DNA of 31,011 nucleotides from positions 1-31,011 of the forward strand of contig JARWMV010000165.1 of the NCBI GenBank assembly GCA_030998015.1, in the 5' to 3' direction. The position numbers and the translations under genes are program-made. Positions 17,279-26,283 of the stretch are shown here, piece by piece (position 1 is the first letter of the stretch; every line of letters starts with the position of its first letter). Source of the stretch: Ceratorhiza oryzae-sativae. Its lineage: Eukaryota > Basidiomycota > Agaricomycetes > Cantharellales > Ceratobasidiaceae. The notes under the pieces are model-generated. The model was not told where the DNA came from. It was given only the letters and a program-made list of their open reading frames with translations, and made no database searches.

Positions 17279-17407
17279 CATCCTAAGTTCGAATATTTAA
17301 TGCAGTGAATAATAAAGAGGGGGTTAGTTGTTAAAGATAATGAATTTTAATCTACAAACCTATTTTATGTCGCATCATAGGTGGCATGTGCGGCGCTAAT
17401 AAGTTTC

Positions 17408-17530
17408 CAAAAACACCCCCAAACATGTGCAGCTACGCTGCATTGTTTGGGGGTGGTTTTGGAAAAACTTGGTTTTGGAAAAACTTGGTTTTGGAAAAAC
17501 TTGGTTTTGGAAAAACTACCTTTACGGTGG
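17408..17530 (+). repeat. Type-C hairpin with minisatellite in nad2 intron 1 HE gene
   Basis: TTTCCAAAAACACCCCCAAAC hairpin followed by four tandem copies of the 16-mer GGTTTTGGAAAAACTT (17455-17517, last copy one base short). The tandem unit is itself part of the hairpin stem (TCCAAAAC/GTTTTGGA). Related single-unit hairpins lie at 19129-19190 and 21838-21893. Confidence 0.9.
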
Positions 17531-17765
17531 TTTTGGGCCCTACGGGCTGTAAATCAGGTATTGAATAAGCGGGAATTATAATTCTGTAAACAGTTCCTCC
17601 TGTTTTTTGACTTGACTTGTAGCATTTTAAATTAAACTTATTATTTAAACCTTCAACTAAAAGTTCAATTTCTGCTAATGAGAAAGAATCCGTACATAAT
17701 ACGGTATATTTGCAAGATTTATTCCAGCTACCGTCATCAGCTATTCAGTAAGCTAAAGCCAAAGG

Positions 17766-17876
17766 CCTCCCAATGCGTTACCAAGCCTGTAAGGCACGCC
17801 CTACGGGCCAACGTATTGGGAGAGCCTTTACCCCCCCCAAACAATGCAGCATAGCTGCATCAGTTTGGGGGGTCAA
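17766..17876 (+). repeat. Double type-C element in nad2 intron 1 HE gene
   Basis: Flanked by a CCTTTG duplication (minus strand). Collapsing gives LLTPLALAYW. Same site as 25890-26002 in the paralogue. Confidence 0.92.
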
Positions 17877-18011
17877 AGGTGTCAATAATTCCCCTATAGT
17901 GCTAGGAACTACCTTTTTGTTTGATATATAAAATAACCCATATAACTCGTTAAAGCAAGGCAACGTATATGTGCTAAAAAGGATAGAACTATATATTTTA
18001 CCAGTTTTATA

Positions 18012-18470
18012 ACCCTCGAGAATCGATGTAGATTTGCCTTCGCAAATCATCGATTCTCGGCGAGGTATTGCGAGGTACCCTGGAACTTTAAGTTCCAGGG
18101 TACCTCGGAATCAGACGCCGGCCGCGCTGGGACGCCCGAAAAGGTGACCCGTGCACGCCTGCGAACGCCTTGGCTTCCCCCCCCGTCACAGGTGGGAAGG
18201 GTGAATACCCTCCCACCTGTGATGGGGGGGAAGCCAAGGCGGCCCTGGCGTGCGCGCGCTCGCCGCTTCGCGGCCTCGATAACCACACCCACGGGGCGCA
18301 GCCCTAGTGCCCCCCAAACATGTGCAGCTACGCTGCATTGTTTGGGGGGCATCCACCCCCCAAATGAAGCAATTACGGGGCCTCTAAAATAGCTTTGCTA
18401 TTTTAAGTGGCCCCTAATTGCATCATTGGGGGTCTACGGGCATCCATTCGGGCGTCCCAGCGCGACGGTA
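18012..18470 (-). repeat. Composite palindrome cluster in nad2 intron 1 HE gene
   Basis: Contains, in order on the plus strand, the CGAGAATCGATG/CATCGATTCTCG hairpin, module 2, a module 1 whose inner loop carries an extra stem (CCCCCCCGTCACAGGTGGGA...TCCCACCTGTGATGGGGGGG), a type-C hairpin, an AATTA-type long hairpin (GGGGCC...GGCCCC) and a module shared with 9595-9675. It separates SLPY from KTGKIY. Confidence 0.88.
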
Positions 18471-19104
18471 AGGTAAGCTTTTAGCAATTTTAGGGGCGCT
18501 TGGGCAATAGCTTTCGAATAAATCGTACAAATGAAGAAGATAAGCTTCATGAACAAGACCTTGTTTAAAAACAAATCTGGCTTTCCCGTACCGGAATCGG
18601 CCAAGAAGATCTCCCAGAAGTAAACCAACAAGAATTTCTTTCATATCACTAGGAAGTGAAAAAGCTTCTTGTTCTTTCTTAGTCAATCTTCGTGGTTTGA
18701 TTGGCAGCATAGAAGAAAGTAAAAGCTGATACATTGTAATTTCATTAAATAGCTCACTAAAGACACTAAAATTGAAATCAATTAACAGAATATAAATCAC
18801 CACTAATCCAATAAAATGGAGTATTAATAATAATTGTAACATAATTGGAAATTGTTTAAGTAATAATTCTTTGCCTTAAGACAAAACAAAATAAATTTTT
18901 ATTTATATTTAAATTTGGCACTTTTCAAAGTACCAAGAGAGAAAAGAACAAGAAACAAATCTTGGAGGGATTCGATTAGCTACCTTGCAGACAAGGTTGA
19001 CCGAATTAGACTACTAAAAATTGATGTTACCATCTCTTTTAGTCATTTTGGGCACCCTAAAATTTGTGGTTATTACTTAGACTAACAATTTTCTATTACA
19101 TACC

Positions 19105-19290
19105 GTCGCGTTGGGACCGCCCGAATGGTTTCCAAAAACACCTCCAAACATGTGCAGCTACGCTGCATTGTTTGGGGGTGGTTTTGGAGGTATAAAGCGC
19201 ATTTCGGGCGTCCCCAGCGCGGCCGGCGCGGCCGAGAGTGCATGATTTGGTGTCCCATTGATGGGACGCCAAATCTACATGCATTCTCGA
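19105..19290 (+). repeat. Composite C hairpin and CGAGAATGCATG hairpin, nad2 intron 1
   Basis: GTTTCCAAAAACACC hairpin inside a GGGACCGCCCGAATGG...TTTCGGGCGTCCCC module, then GAGAGTGCATGATTTGG/CCAAATCTACATGCATTCTCG with loop TGTCCCATTGATGGGACG. Confidence 0.82.
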
Positions 19291-19324
19291 GTGAGAGTTA
19301 AATACTCCCCTTGATTATTTTTCG

Positions 19325-19480
19325 AACATAGGTGGACTTTATCTTAATTTATTTACATAAATTTTTTACGTGAAGTCTCTGAGGGACGCTAAATTATTGC
19401 AGCCCTGCTGATTAACTCCAAGTAAGTGGTAAACTGATTGGAGTACTTCCAGCATATAGTAAAATTTCTCTGTCGACCAG
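19325..19480 (-). ncRNA. Group I intron core (P-Q-R-S) of nad2 intron 1
   Basis: Read on the minus strand, the conserved group I elements appear in order: P-like ATGCTGGAAGTACTCC, Q-like AATCAGCAGGG, R-like CCTCAGAGACTTCACG, and S-like AAGATAAAGTCCACC. The R and S elements form the P7 pairing (CAGAGACT with AGATAAAGTCC) that binds the guanosine cofactor. This identifies a self-splicing ribozyme fold; the subgroup was not determined. Confidence 0.85.
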
Positions 19481-19491
19481 AGGGCCTTAAG

Positions 19492-20146
19492 ACCAGTTAT
19501 GGAATGGTGCAGCAGCAACTTTAAATAAGAATCCAACACCTGTTAATACTAAACCTAATACAATACCTTGTACTAAGTTGTGTCCTTCAGATACAGAAAT
19601 TAAAGTAAAAATATTTTCTAAGTTAGTTAAACCTGTGTAAGTATAAATTAGACCGCTCCCTAATAAAATTAAACATGATGATAAACCACCAAGTAAAAAA
19701 TATTTTAATCCGGCTGAAGTAGCTGATTCGGAGTCTCTATAGATACTTGCTAAAACATAAACAGCAAAAGATTGCAATTCAATACTTAAATACATTGAAA
19801 TAAGATCACCACTGGAAATTAGTAAAGAACCCCCTAAAACAGTAAACAATATCACTAAAGAATACTCTTTAATTTGAGATGGTTCAGAAGGTGACCAGGG
19901 CATAAGAATTATAGCACCGAGTATATAAAATAATATTTCGATGCTTTGACTTATTAAAGTCACATGGAATAGACCACTAAAGATACCTACACCAGATCCA
20001 ATTGACTGAATATAAACGACATTAAATGACAATGCCGCGGCATAAAATAAAGCTATAGATGCTATTCGATTTAATAATAAAGGAGATATTCGAAGAGAAG
20101 GTAGCGCAATGGCTATTATATAAGTTAGAATACAAGCAAAAAGCAT
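19492..20146 (-). CDS. nad2: nad2 exon 1 (NADH dehydrogenase subunit 2)
   Basis: N-terminal part of ND2, a proton-pumping membrane subunit of respiratory complex I in the inner mitochondrial membrane. It starts at ATG 20146 and gives 218 codons plus one base. There are several membrane helices. Conserved blocks are [69 protein letters not shown] and [14 protein letters not shown] (lumenal-loop and functional Lys/His motifs of ND2/ND4/ND5-like subunits). The exon ends at the T after TGG. Joined to CTCCTGACG of exon 2 this restores the invariant WSPDVY. There are no insertions and no in-frame stop. Confidence 0.96.
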
Positions 20147-20184
20147 TAACCGTCGAGATTACCAAGCCTAGAAATCATAACTAA

Positions 20185-20285
20185 TTCCAACTCTCTGATC
20201 GCGCCTTTAGGCGCGGCCTAAGCGCTGAGGACTCCTAAATTGGGGGTGATTTGCGCAGGCAAATCTACACCCCCAATTTGGGGTT
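20185..20285 (-). repeat. Type-E double hairpin
   Basis: Reverse copy 40 nt upstream of the nad2 start codon, so it would lie in the 5' untranslated region of a nad2 mRNA. Confidence 0.88.
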
Positions 20286-20537
20286 ATGATCGACTAAAAT
20301 AAAAGGCTCGCACTGGCAGTCTCTCAGGAGACACCGACACAGGCTGCTATAGGGTTGCTACCTGTGGCGGGATAGCCTAGCCATCCATTCCGTAGAGGTA
20401 AAGAGATTGGTCAGGTAACAGCCACACTCAATCATTGTGGCTGGGTGGGGAGGGGTTGAAGGTTTGATTGTTCTTATTTTAAATGGTTTTTAAAGACAGC
20501 TAATATTACCGTCGACCCTTTCCCATAATGGATGGAA
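20286..20537. other. Possible structured RNA between rps3 and nad2
   Basis: A relatively GC-rich, non-repetitive stretch with many local pairings (TCTCTCAGGAGA; CACAGGCTGC...; AGCCACACTCAATCATTGTGGCTG). It differs from all repeat families here. I could not match it to a tRNA or RNase P RNA. Confidence 0.3.
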
Positions 20538-20767
20538 ATGGACCCCCAATGATTGCAATGCGCGCCACAAAACTTGTGGCGCCATTGACCCCCCACTTGG
20601 GGGGGCACTAGGGCCCAAAACCACCGTAAAGGTGCATTTCGGGCGTCCCCAGCGCGGCCGGCGTCTGATTCCGAGGTACCCTGGAACTTAAAGTTCCAGG
20701 GTACCTCGCAATACCTCGCCGAGAATCGAATGATTTGCGAAGGCAAATCTACATCGATTCTCGAGGG
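20538..20767 (-). repeat. C hairpin plus module 2 cluster, rps3-nad2 spacer
   Basis: A type-C palindrome (GACCCCCAATGATTGCAATG...) followed by the same AACCACCGTAAAGG, module 2, GAGAATCG cluster as at 9595-9778. Confidence 0.88.
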
Positions 20768-20940
20768 TGATTAAACTCTGTTCTAATCCTACGATTTATT
20801 CCACCAGCTACTCAGGGGCTGCCCCTGTCGTGGCTTACATTAATACATGCTACGACAGTGAAAGCAAGAAAAAAACTTTTAGTAGAAGTTAGCCTCGTAA
20901 CTAAGATTAAATCCAAGTACCTAATATGATCCCCTATTCA

Positions 20941-21055
20941 ACGGCCTCCCAATGCGTTACCAAGCCTGTAAGGCACGCCCTACGGGCCAGCGTATTGGGA
21001 GTGCCATTACCCCCCCAAACAATGCAGCATAGCTGCATCAGTTTGGGGGGTCAAC
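20941..21055 (+). repeat. Double type-C element, rps3-nad2 spacer
   Basis: Near-identical to the elements at 17766 and 25890, including the GCACGCCCTACGGGCC extension. Confidence 0.88.
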
Positions 21056-21123
21056 GGTTGTTGTGTAGCACACGCCACCATCCGAAAGGGGAGAGGCTTG
21101 AATTTTTATTTCTTATATTTATT

Positions 21124-21288
21124 ACCCGTGCACGCCTGCGAACGCCTTGGCTTGCCAAGGCGGCCCTGGCGTGCGCGCGGCTCGCCGCGAACGCGGCCTC
21201 GTTAACAATGCCCACGGGTCGTTGACCCTCCGCTTTAGCGGCTGAAATCTTGGGTTACACCTAAGATTTTAGCCGATAGAGCGGGGGC
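21124..21288 (-). repeat. Family A'' element, short form, composite with DHE
   Basis: Near-identical to 15967-16132 and abuts DHE copy 16. Confidence 0.93.
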
Positions 21289-21460
21289 CCGCGCGCGTTA
21301 GTTGCTGGTGGGACTTGTCCCACCAACCAACGTGAGCAATCGCAACCGTTTGCGATTGCTAGTGCGCGGCATAATATCGATATTTAGCCGCCGGCTGAAA
21401 ATGACGAACGGTCGTCATTTTCTACGAGGGAATCTTTAGGATTCCCTCTAACGCCGGCGG
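21289..21460 (-). repeat. DHE copy 16 (reverse, 172 bp), composite with A''
   Basis: Abuts A'' 21124-21288 in the rps3-nad2 intergenic region; same composite as at 15967-16304 and 22330-22711. Confidence 0.96.
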
Positions 21461-21641
21461 ATATTTAAGGCTGTAATTTAAATTAGATCGAAATTTGGGC
21501 TGACCGGGCCCTCTCCGGACTCCAATCCTCGCGTGCGTTCAGCGCTTAGGCCGCGCCTAAAGGCGCGATCAAAGAGCGCTGCCCAAGGGTCACGGTCGGG
21601 TTAGGAGCCCTTCAGGGCTGAAGCCAAAAACTTATTATGGG

Positions 21642-21782
21642 CTAGTTAGTTACTTTATGAGAAAGCCATACTTTAACTGAATAAGTACCTAATTTATTTT
21701 TAGCAGTAAATGTTGAGCAATCACTTAGGTTGTTATATCCTTTTGCGAATCCTCCTCTTTCAACAAAAGTCACCGTATTTTT
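21642..21782 (-). CDS. rps3: rps3 exon 3 (C-terminus)
   Basis: Last exon, 46 residues plus stop. The sequence KNTVTFVERGGFAKGYNN followed by FTAKNKLGTYSVKVWLSH is the canonical fungal mitochondrial S3 C-terminus (consensus -RKTV-...-(S/T)KNKLGAFSVKVWI). Placing the 3' splice site after the G of GCCATG joins NIVP to KNTV, reproducing the conserved 'VPRKTV' junction. A type-C hairpin begins about 50 bp upstream inside the intron (21838-21893), but the exon itself is clean. The stop at 21642 is about 1.5 kb upstream of the nad2 start on the same strand, so rps3 and nad2 could be cotranscribed. Confidence 0.9.
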   Translation of the reverse strand, partial: KNTVTFVERGGFAKGYNNLSDCSTFTAKNKLGTYSVKVWLSHKVTN

Positions 21783-21837
21783 CATGGCGTTCAAATTTAT
21801 CATACAGTTGAACAAAGATATTAATCCAAAAATGTTT

Positions 21838-21893
21838 CCAAAAACACCCCCAAACATGTGCAGCTACGCTGCATTGTTTGGGGGTGGTTTTGG
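21838..21893 (+). repeat. Type-C hairpin near 3' end of rps3 intron 2
   Basis: TCCAAAAACACCCCCAAACA...GTTTGGGGGTGGTTTTGGA, about 55 nt before exon 3 and after the HE stop. Confidence 0.85.
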
Positions 21894-22177
21894 ATCCTTC
21901 CATTTCATCCTAAGATTGGCTGTGGGTTATTAGAACAAAATCAAAAAATTAGCAAGTTTAAAATTAATAATTACCATTCTCTGTTTCGATTCATACCTGA
22001 TTTTAATTTTAAGATTTCATTGAAACCTTCAGGACTTCGATGCTTCTTACTTTTAATAATGTCAGCTGCTTTTTTAAAATCAATAAAGTCTAAGCTTTTA
22101 ATTCCGACTATTCCATACTTTTCGAAAAATGGTATTATTAAATTAACAACATCTAAAAATTTAGTAATTTGTATACC

Positions 22178-22264
22178 GACGGGAGATTGACGTCTGCCCC
22201 CCAAACATCAATCCTTGACATTTCCTAAGGAATTGTCAAGGAATAGCAGTTTGGGGGGTCGACG
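22178..22264 (+). repeat. Type-C hairpin, TTGACATTTCC subtype, in rps3 intron 2 HE gene
   Basis: Copy of 8530-8606 including its left flank CGACGGGAGATTGACGTC. Splits YISGET from GVQITKFLD. Confidence 0.88.
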
Positions 22265-22329
22265 GTTTCACCTGAAATGTAATAACTCTTAGAAATAGTT
22301 ACTACTGAAGGATCTACCAATTCAGTATG

Positions 22330-22539
22330 ACCCGTGCACGCCTGCGAACGCCTTGGCTTGCCAAGGCGGCCCTGGCGTGCGCGCGGCTCGCCGCGAACGC
22401 GGCCTCGTTAACAATGCCCACGGGTCGTTGACCCTCCGCTTTATTACCCCTGCCAAGACGTGCGCTAAAGCGCAGTTCTCTAGGCAGGGCGGCTGAAATC
22501 TTGGGTTACACCTAAGATTTTAGCCGATAGAGCGGGGGC
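22330..22539 (-). repeat. Family A'' element, long form, composite with DHE
   Basis: Includes the CCCTGCC/GGCAGGG hairpin absent from the short form. Abuts DHE copy 17. Confidence 0.93.
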
Positions 22540-22711
22540 CCGCGCGCGTTAGTTGCTGGTGGGACTTGTCCCACCAACCAACGTGAGCAATCGCAACCGT
22601 TTGCGATTGCTAGTGCGCGGCATAATATCGATATTTAGCCGCCGGCTGAAAATGACGAACGGTCGTCATTTTCTACGAGGGAATCTTTAGGATTCCCTCT
22701 AACGCCGGCGG
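22540..22711 (-). repeat. DHE copy 17 (reverse, 172 bp), composite with A'', in rps3 intron 2 HE
   Basis: Abuts A'' 22330-22539. Interrupts the second LAGLIDADG domain after FLKS. Confidence 0.96.
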
Positions 22712-23022
22712 GACTTTAAGAAAAGAGCTATCCCTTCAATAAGGTCCTTCTCTCTAATATTTAAAATTATGCTAAATTTCAACCTTACGTTATCGACCGC
22801 ATTAGCAACCGAATTAGATGGGCTAGTAATAATTTGGAAGGAGCTTTCACCACTGGCAAATCCAGCCAGCCAATTTGGGTCACTGATACCTTTAAAAACA
22901 TAATTAGGTCTATTAACAGGAACAATATTTGGGAAAGCTTTTTTCAAGCTATCGGAAAGACCCCAGTTTAGAGAACTTCTTAAAGCTACTAAACTTAACA
23001 TACCTTCCGATGTCAAATGTTT

Positions 23023-23194
23023 CCGCGCGCGTTAGTTGCTGGTGGGACTTGTCCCACCAACCAACGTGAGCAATCGCAACCGTTTGCGATTGCTAGTGCG
23101 CGGCATAATATCGATATTTAGCCGCCGGCTGAAAATGACGAACGGTCGTCATTTTCTACGAGGGAATCTTTAGGATTCCCTCTAACGCCGGCGG
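23023..23194 (-). repeat. DHE copy 18 (reverse, 172 bp), composite with A, in rps3 intron 2 HE
   Basis: Abuts family A element 23195-23445. The pair separates CFEI from HLTSEG. Confidence 0.96.
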
Positions 23195-23445
23195 GACCCG
23201 TGCACGCCTGCGAACGCCTTGGCTTAAGCCAAGCAAGCTTGGCTCATATTGACCTTAAGGTCAATAATCAAGCCAAGGCGGCCCTGGCGTGCGCGCGGCG
23301 TCTGATTCCGAGGTACCCTGGAACTGAAAGTTCCAGGGTACCTCGCAATACCTCGCCGCGAACGCGGCCTCGATAACCATACCCACGGGTCAACAGCATG
23401 TATTTATATATAAATACAATGCTGGTTGACCCTAAGCGGGGGGTA
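23195..23445 (-). repeat. Family A element (reverse), composite with DHE
   Basis: Full copy joined directly to DHE 23023-23194 in rps3 intron 2. Same A-DHE junction as at 12224/12225. Confidence 0.95.
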
Positions 23446-23670
23446 TGATTTCAAAACATTGTTTAAATATTAAAAAGTCAATTGACTTGGCTGAAATAAG
23501 TGGATATTTGTCAAAATGATCAACAATTACTTGCAATCCTTTAACAGACGTCACAGAAAACATCGCCAAGCCATTTTTAGATGTTCTGATTGTACCTACA
23601 CCTAATGTGTATCTCAATTTTTCTAATAAAGCCATATCCTTAATATGTAAATTCATTGAAAAACTTATTG

Positions 23671-23923
23671 ACCCGTGCACGCCTGCGAACGCCCTGGCTT
23701 AAGCCAAGCAAGCTTGGCTCATATTGACCTTAAGGTCAATAATCAAGCCAAGGCGGCCCTGGCGTGCGCGCGGCGTCTGATTCCGAGGTACCCTGGAACT
23801 GAAAGTTCCAGGGTACCTCGCAATACCTCGCCGCGAACGCGGCCTCGATAACCAAACCCCTCGGGTCTACGCGCATCGGCTGAAATCTTGGGTTACACCT
23901 AAGATTTTAGCCGATAAGCGGGG
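23671..23923 (-). repeat. Family A element with alternative module 3
   Basis: Flanked by TATTGA on both sides. Collapsing it restores KWKVSISFSMN of the rps3 intron 2 endonuclease. Module 3 is the AAATCTTGGG/CCTAAGATTT type. Confidence 0.95.
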
Positions 23924-24385
23924 TATTGATACTTTCCATTTAGTTTTCATTTTAGAGCTTGGACTAATTGTAATAGTAAAGCAGCCCTCTGCGTCGGTAA
24001 GTCCTGACACCAACCACGGATTTAGAACAGGTTCTTGAATAGAAGTAGAAAATAGTGCTTTGTTTAACTGGTTAGAAGGGATTTTGAATTGATAGTTTCT
24101 TTCGAAACCCATTAGAGTACACCTTAATTGCATTGTATTTATAGTAGGTCTAATGCAATAACTACCGTCTACTCGTTGCTCTTTTACAGCCTCGATTGAT
24201 TGCGAGACTGATTTAGATCCGCGATAACCCATTTCATTTTCATTCATCCTATGGCTTGTTACCGTACCTGGGTAATTACTCCAGCCACTTATAGTGTTTC
24301 CACTATAGCTTGGTACCATAGGCTTTAGGGTGTCCCCGGAGTTTGATAGTTTCACCCACTCAAGTGTCTTCCCAAGACACTCTGC

Positions 24386-24760
24386 AGGTACAATGTTTTG
24401 AGTTATAAGTCTACCCGCTAATCTTATTTTAATTCCGTTAAGGATAGTAGCCATTTGAGTAAATTCGATTAGATTACTATTTCTATTTAAATTTTTATTT
24501 ATGACTGCTCGTGAAAATAGCATATCTTCTATTTTATAGAATTTATAATCTTTACCATTTAATCCAATAAGTTGAGCTAAGATTTTACTGTCTTTGAAAG
24601 GGTTGTATAATCTCACTAATTGCAATTTAACATTTTTACCGAATAATTTACTTAAAACAACTAATAATTTTTGAGTTCTAATAGAGTTAAAAAGAAATTT
24701 CTCAGTTCCTAAATTAAATAAGCTTGTAGTGTGGTGATTTTTAACCGTTGTCATCAAATT
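24386..24760 (-). CDS. rps3: rps3 exon 2
   Basis: Middle exon of rps3, 125 codons. It holds the most recognisable S3 block: KLFGKNVKLQLVRLYNP (fungal S3 consensus LFGKKVELQLVRLHYP) and, near the end, LNGIKIRLAGRLITQNIVP, matching the C-terminal S3 motif 'G(I/V)(K/Q)(I/V)R(I/L)SGRL-TQ--VP'. The start is placed after ACCATG, so the upstream intron ends in G. The intron 2 end looks alike (GCCATG|AAA). The end is the CCT of NIVP. The reading frame continues past the exon end into the LAGLIDADG gene of intron 2, as is common for exon-fused intron ORFs. No palindromic element lies inside. The 5' boundary is less certain than the 3' boundary. Confidence 0.88.
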
Positions 24761-24802
24761 CATGGTTTCAAATTTATCTTGCAACTAAATAGTTTTATTG
24801 TT

Positions 24803-25050
24803 TTCTACCTCTGTTCATTCCGGACTTAATTTTTCTAATTTCCTCTAACCCTTCAATAGCCCCCCAATGCGTTACCAAGCCTGTAAGGCCAGCGTATTGG
24901 GGGGGCTATCACCCCCCCAAACAATGCAGCGTAGCTGCATTAGTTTGGGGGGTCAAATGTTAGATGAGCTCCGGAACTTTTTAGGTCAGCTATTCTACAC
25001 CAATCTAAAAAATCCAAAATTTTAAGACCCAAAAGAGGGTATTTATTACC
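24803..25050 (-). pseudogene. C-terminal fragment of a double-motif LAGLIDADG endonuclease
   Basis: Encodes NKYPLLGLKILDFLDW, GAHLT, then after a type-C insertion (24861-24954) IEGLEEIRKIKSGMNRGRKQ and a stop. This is the standard end of the second LAGLIDADG domain (compare EGFNEILKLKSGMNRNREW in rps3 intron 2). The stop lies about 40 nt before the proposed exon 2. No second-domain helix (PNWLAGF-SGE) was found upstream, so this is either the tail of the gene starting at exon 1, separated by the nested HE gene, or a remnant of another copy. Confidence 0.8.
24861..24954 (+). repeat. Double type-C element in HE C-terminal fragment
   Basis: Inserted between GAHLT and IEGLEEI, exactly the position of 27201-27312 in the other HE gene. 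Here the flanks are TTTG and ATTG, one mismatch. Confidence 0.88.
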
Positions 25051-25370
25051 CTAACCCTGTCGTCAGCGTGTACAAGTACACGCTGCTAGGGAACCTCTTC
25101 CCCTCCGCGCTCTTTGATCGCCCGCAGGGCGGCCTAAGCGCGGAGTGCTTCGGAGCCGTCTGTGTACGGCTTAAGCCGCACACAGACGTCTCCTCTACAA
25201 GCGTGAAATTGTTGCACGTACGTGCAACAACTTCTAGGGGACGGGTCAAGAATGGTATAATTTTATCACTTAAGTCTGAGAATCTTTTTTATCTTTCTCA
25301 ACTTTTCATGCAGCCCTCCATTGGCTCAAAAACAACCAAAAGAGGGGTTCGAGAATAAATATCCAACTCT

Positions 25371-25459
25371 CTGATCGCGCCTTTAGGCGCGGCCTAAGCG
25401 CTGAGGACTCCTAAATTGGGGGTGATTTGCGCAGGCAAATCTACACCCCCAATTTGGGG
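25371..25459 (-). repeat. Type-E double hairpin
   Basis: Flanked by AATAAAT on both sides, a likely 7-bp target duplication. Confidence 0.88.
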
Positions 25460-25475
25460 AAATAAATTTAAAGGC

Positions 25476-25647
25476 CCGCCGGCGTTAGAGGGAATCCTAA
25501 AGATTCCCTCGTAGAAAATGACGACCGTTCGTCATTTTCAGCCGGCGGCTAAATATCGATATTATGCCGCGCACTAGCAATCGCAAACGGTTGCGATTGC
25601 TCACGTTGGTTGGTGGGACAAGTCCCACCAGCAACTAACGCGCGCGG
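25476..25647 (+). repeat. DHE copy 19 (forward, 172 bp), in nested HE gene
   Basis: Interrupts the C-terminus of the LAGLIDADG_2 gene after IMPSMM; 16 nt from an E hairpin (25371-25459). Confidence 0.96.
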
Positions 25648-25889
25648 GCATCATGGATGGCATGATGTCTTTTAACAGAAACTGCAAAACAGCCAATGAT
25701 TTTTGCGGAATTCGTATTTTGTAACCGTCCCGGTCTTTATTAATAGTGCATTTGAGATCCCATTTCTCATTTAGAGTTTTGGCCAATAGTTCGACTTCTT
25801 CTATTGTAAAACCTTGAGTATGTAATATTACTACATGGAAAGTATTACAAAAACTACCATCGTCTGCCAGCCAATAGGCCAAAGACAAA

Positions 25890-26002
25890 GGCCTCCCAAT
25901 GCGTTACCAAGCCTGTAAGGCACGCCCTACGGGCCAGCGTATTGGGAGAGCCTTTACCCCCCCAAACAATGCAGCATAGCTGCATCAGTTTGGGGGGTCA
26001 AA
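25890..26002 (+). repeat. Double type-C element in nested HE gene
   Basis: Flanked by CCTTTG. Collapsing gives LLTPLSLAYW. It occupies exactly the codon position used at 17766-17876 and left empty in the plus-strand paralogue at about 6465. Confidence 0.92.
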
Positions 26003-26283
26003 GGTGTAAGCAGCTCTTTTATGTTAGCCGGAACAATTTTTTTCCCTGAAGAATAGAATAGTTCGTACAGCTCATTAAAACAAGGTAAAGAGTAAGTATA
26101 AAAGGTTACTCGAGAATAAATCATTCCCGTCACTTTGTGAGCTGACATATTAAAGACTTTAGGTTCTGAGCTGCAATAATCCTTAAATAGAAAGTACAAA
26201 TGGTCTAAATAGTCTTTGTGAACAGTACCTTGTGAAAACATTAATCTAGCATTTACACCTTGTTTCTGAATGTTTATATCGCC

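Larger units (their letters stand above)
17352..18842 (-). pseudogene. LAGLIDADG_2-type homing endonuclease of nad2 intron 1
   Basis: Starts at ATG 18842 with a hydrophobic stretch, then PIKPRRLTKKEQEAFSL, first helix DMKEILVGLLLGDLLGRF, ARFVFKQGLVHEAYLLHLY. A composite palindrome (about 18012-18470) interrupts it. It resumes at KTGKIYSSILFSTYTLPCFNELYG and ELLTPL, then a type-C element with a CCTTTG duplication, then ALAY-(TGA)-IADDGSW (second helix), VLCTDSFSLAEIELL and TVYRIIIP. A third insert with a 16-bp tandem repeat follows, then the family's terminal APHMPPMMRHKIGL and stop at 17352. The TGA at 17745-17747 aligns with Trp in both paralogues. The gene is otherwise open, so it is either recently broken or rescued at the RNA level. 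Confidence 0.88.
17279..19491 (-). other. nad2 intron 1 (group I, 2.2 kb)
   Basis: Inserted between TGGT and CTCCTGACG of nad2 (W-S/P-DVY). It begins CTTAAGGCCC and ends with G. The catalytic core is compressed at the 5' end (19325-19480), and the HE gene follows in the 3' half. Several composite palindromes are inserted (17408-17530, 17766-17876, 18012-18470, 19105-19290). The stretch 18843-19100 is non-coding and may hold peripheral helices such as the hairpin ACCTTG-TCTG-CAAGGT. Confidence 0.9.
21783..24385 (-). other. rps3 intron 2 (group I type, 2.6 kb)
   Basis: Intron between NIVP and KNTV of rps3. It starts GCAGAGTGTCTTGGGAAGAC, where AGTGTCTT/AAGACACT can form an early hairpin, followed by core-like sequence that also encodes KLSNSGDTLK...SGWSNY...MGYRGSKS. 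It ends ...GCCATG, i.e. with G as expected for group I. It contains one double-motif LAGLIDADG gene broken by five or six palindromic elements. Group I introns in mitochondrial rps3 are known in some fungi but are uncommon; two in one rps3 is notable. Confidence 0.8.
21971..24385 (-). pseudogene. Double-motif LAGLIDADG homing endonuclease of rps3 intron 2
   Basis: In frame with rps3 exon 2. Pieces in order: SGDTLK...SGWSNY...MGYRGSKS, KEQRVDGSYC, LRCTLMGFERNYQF, helix 1 WLVSGLTDAEGCFTI (about 24017-23970), KWKVSI | A element | SFSMNLHIKDMALLEKL, GVGTIRTSKNGL, HFDKYPLISAKSIDFL, FEI | A+DHE composite | HLTSEGMLSLVALRSSL, LSDSLKKAFPNI, helix 2 PNWLAGFASGESSFQI (about 22875-22832), NIREKDL | DHE+A'' composite | ...PSVVTISKSYYISGET | C hairpin | GVQITKFLDVVNLIIPFFEKYG, SLDFIDFKKAADII, EGFNEILKLKSGMNRNREW, stop. 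Both catalytic acidic residues are present (DAEG; SGES). Collapsing the A insertion at its TCAATA duplication restores KWKVSISFSMN. It is interrupted as DNA but otherwise well preserved. Confidence 0.88.

Noticed and set aside
18960..19020. Possible tRNA around ACCTTGCAGACAAGGT
   Set aside because: The anticodon-like loop lacks T33, there is no T arm and no acceptor pairing; more likely a peripheral helix of nad2 intron 1.
20281..20480. RNase P RNA gene
   Set aside because: GTAGAGGTAAAGAG is only loosely like the conserved GAGGAAAGTCC and no partner conserved region was found.
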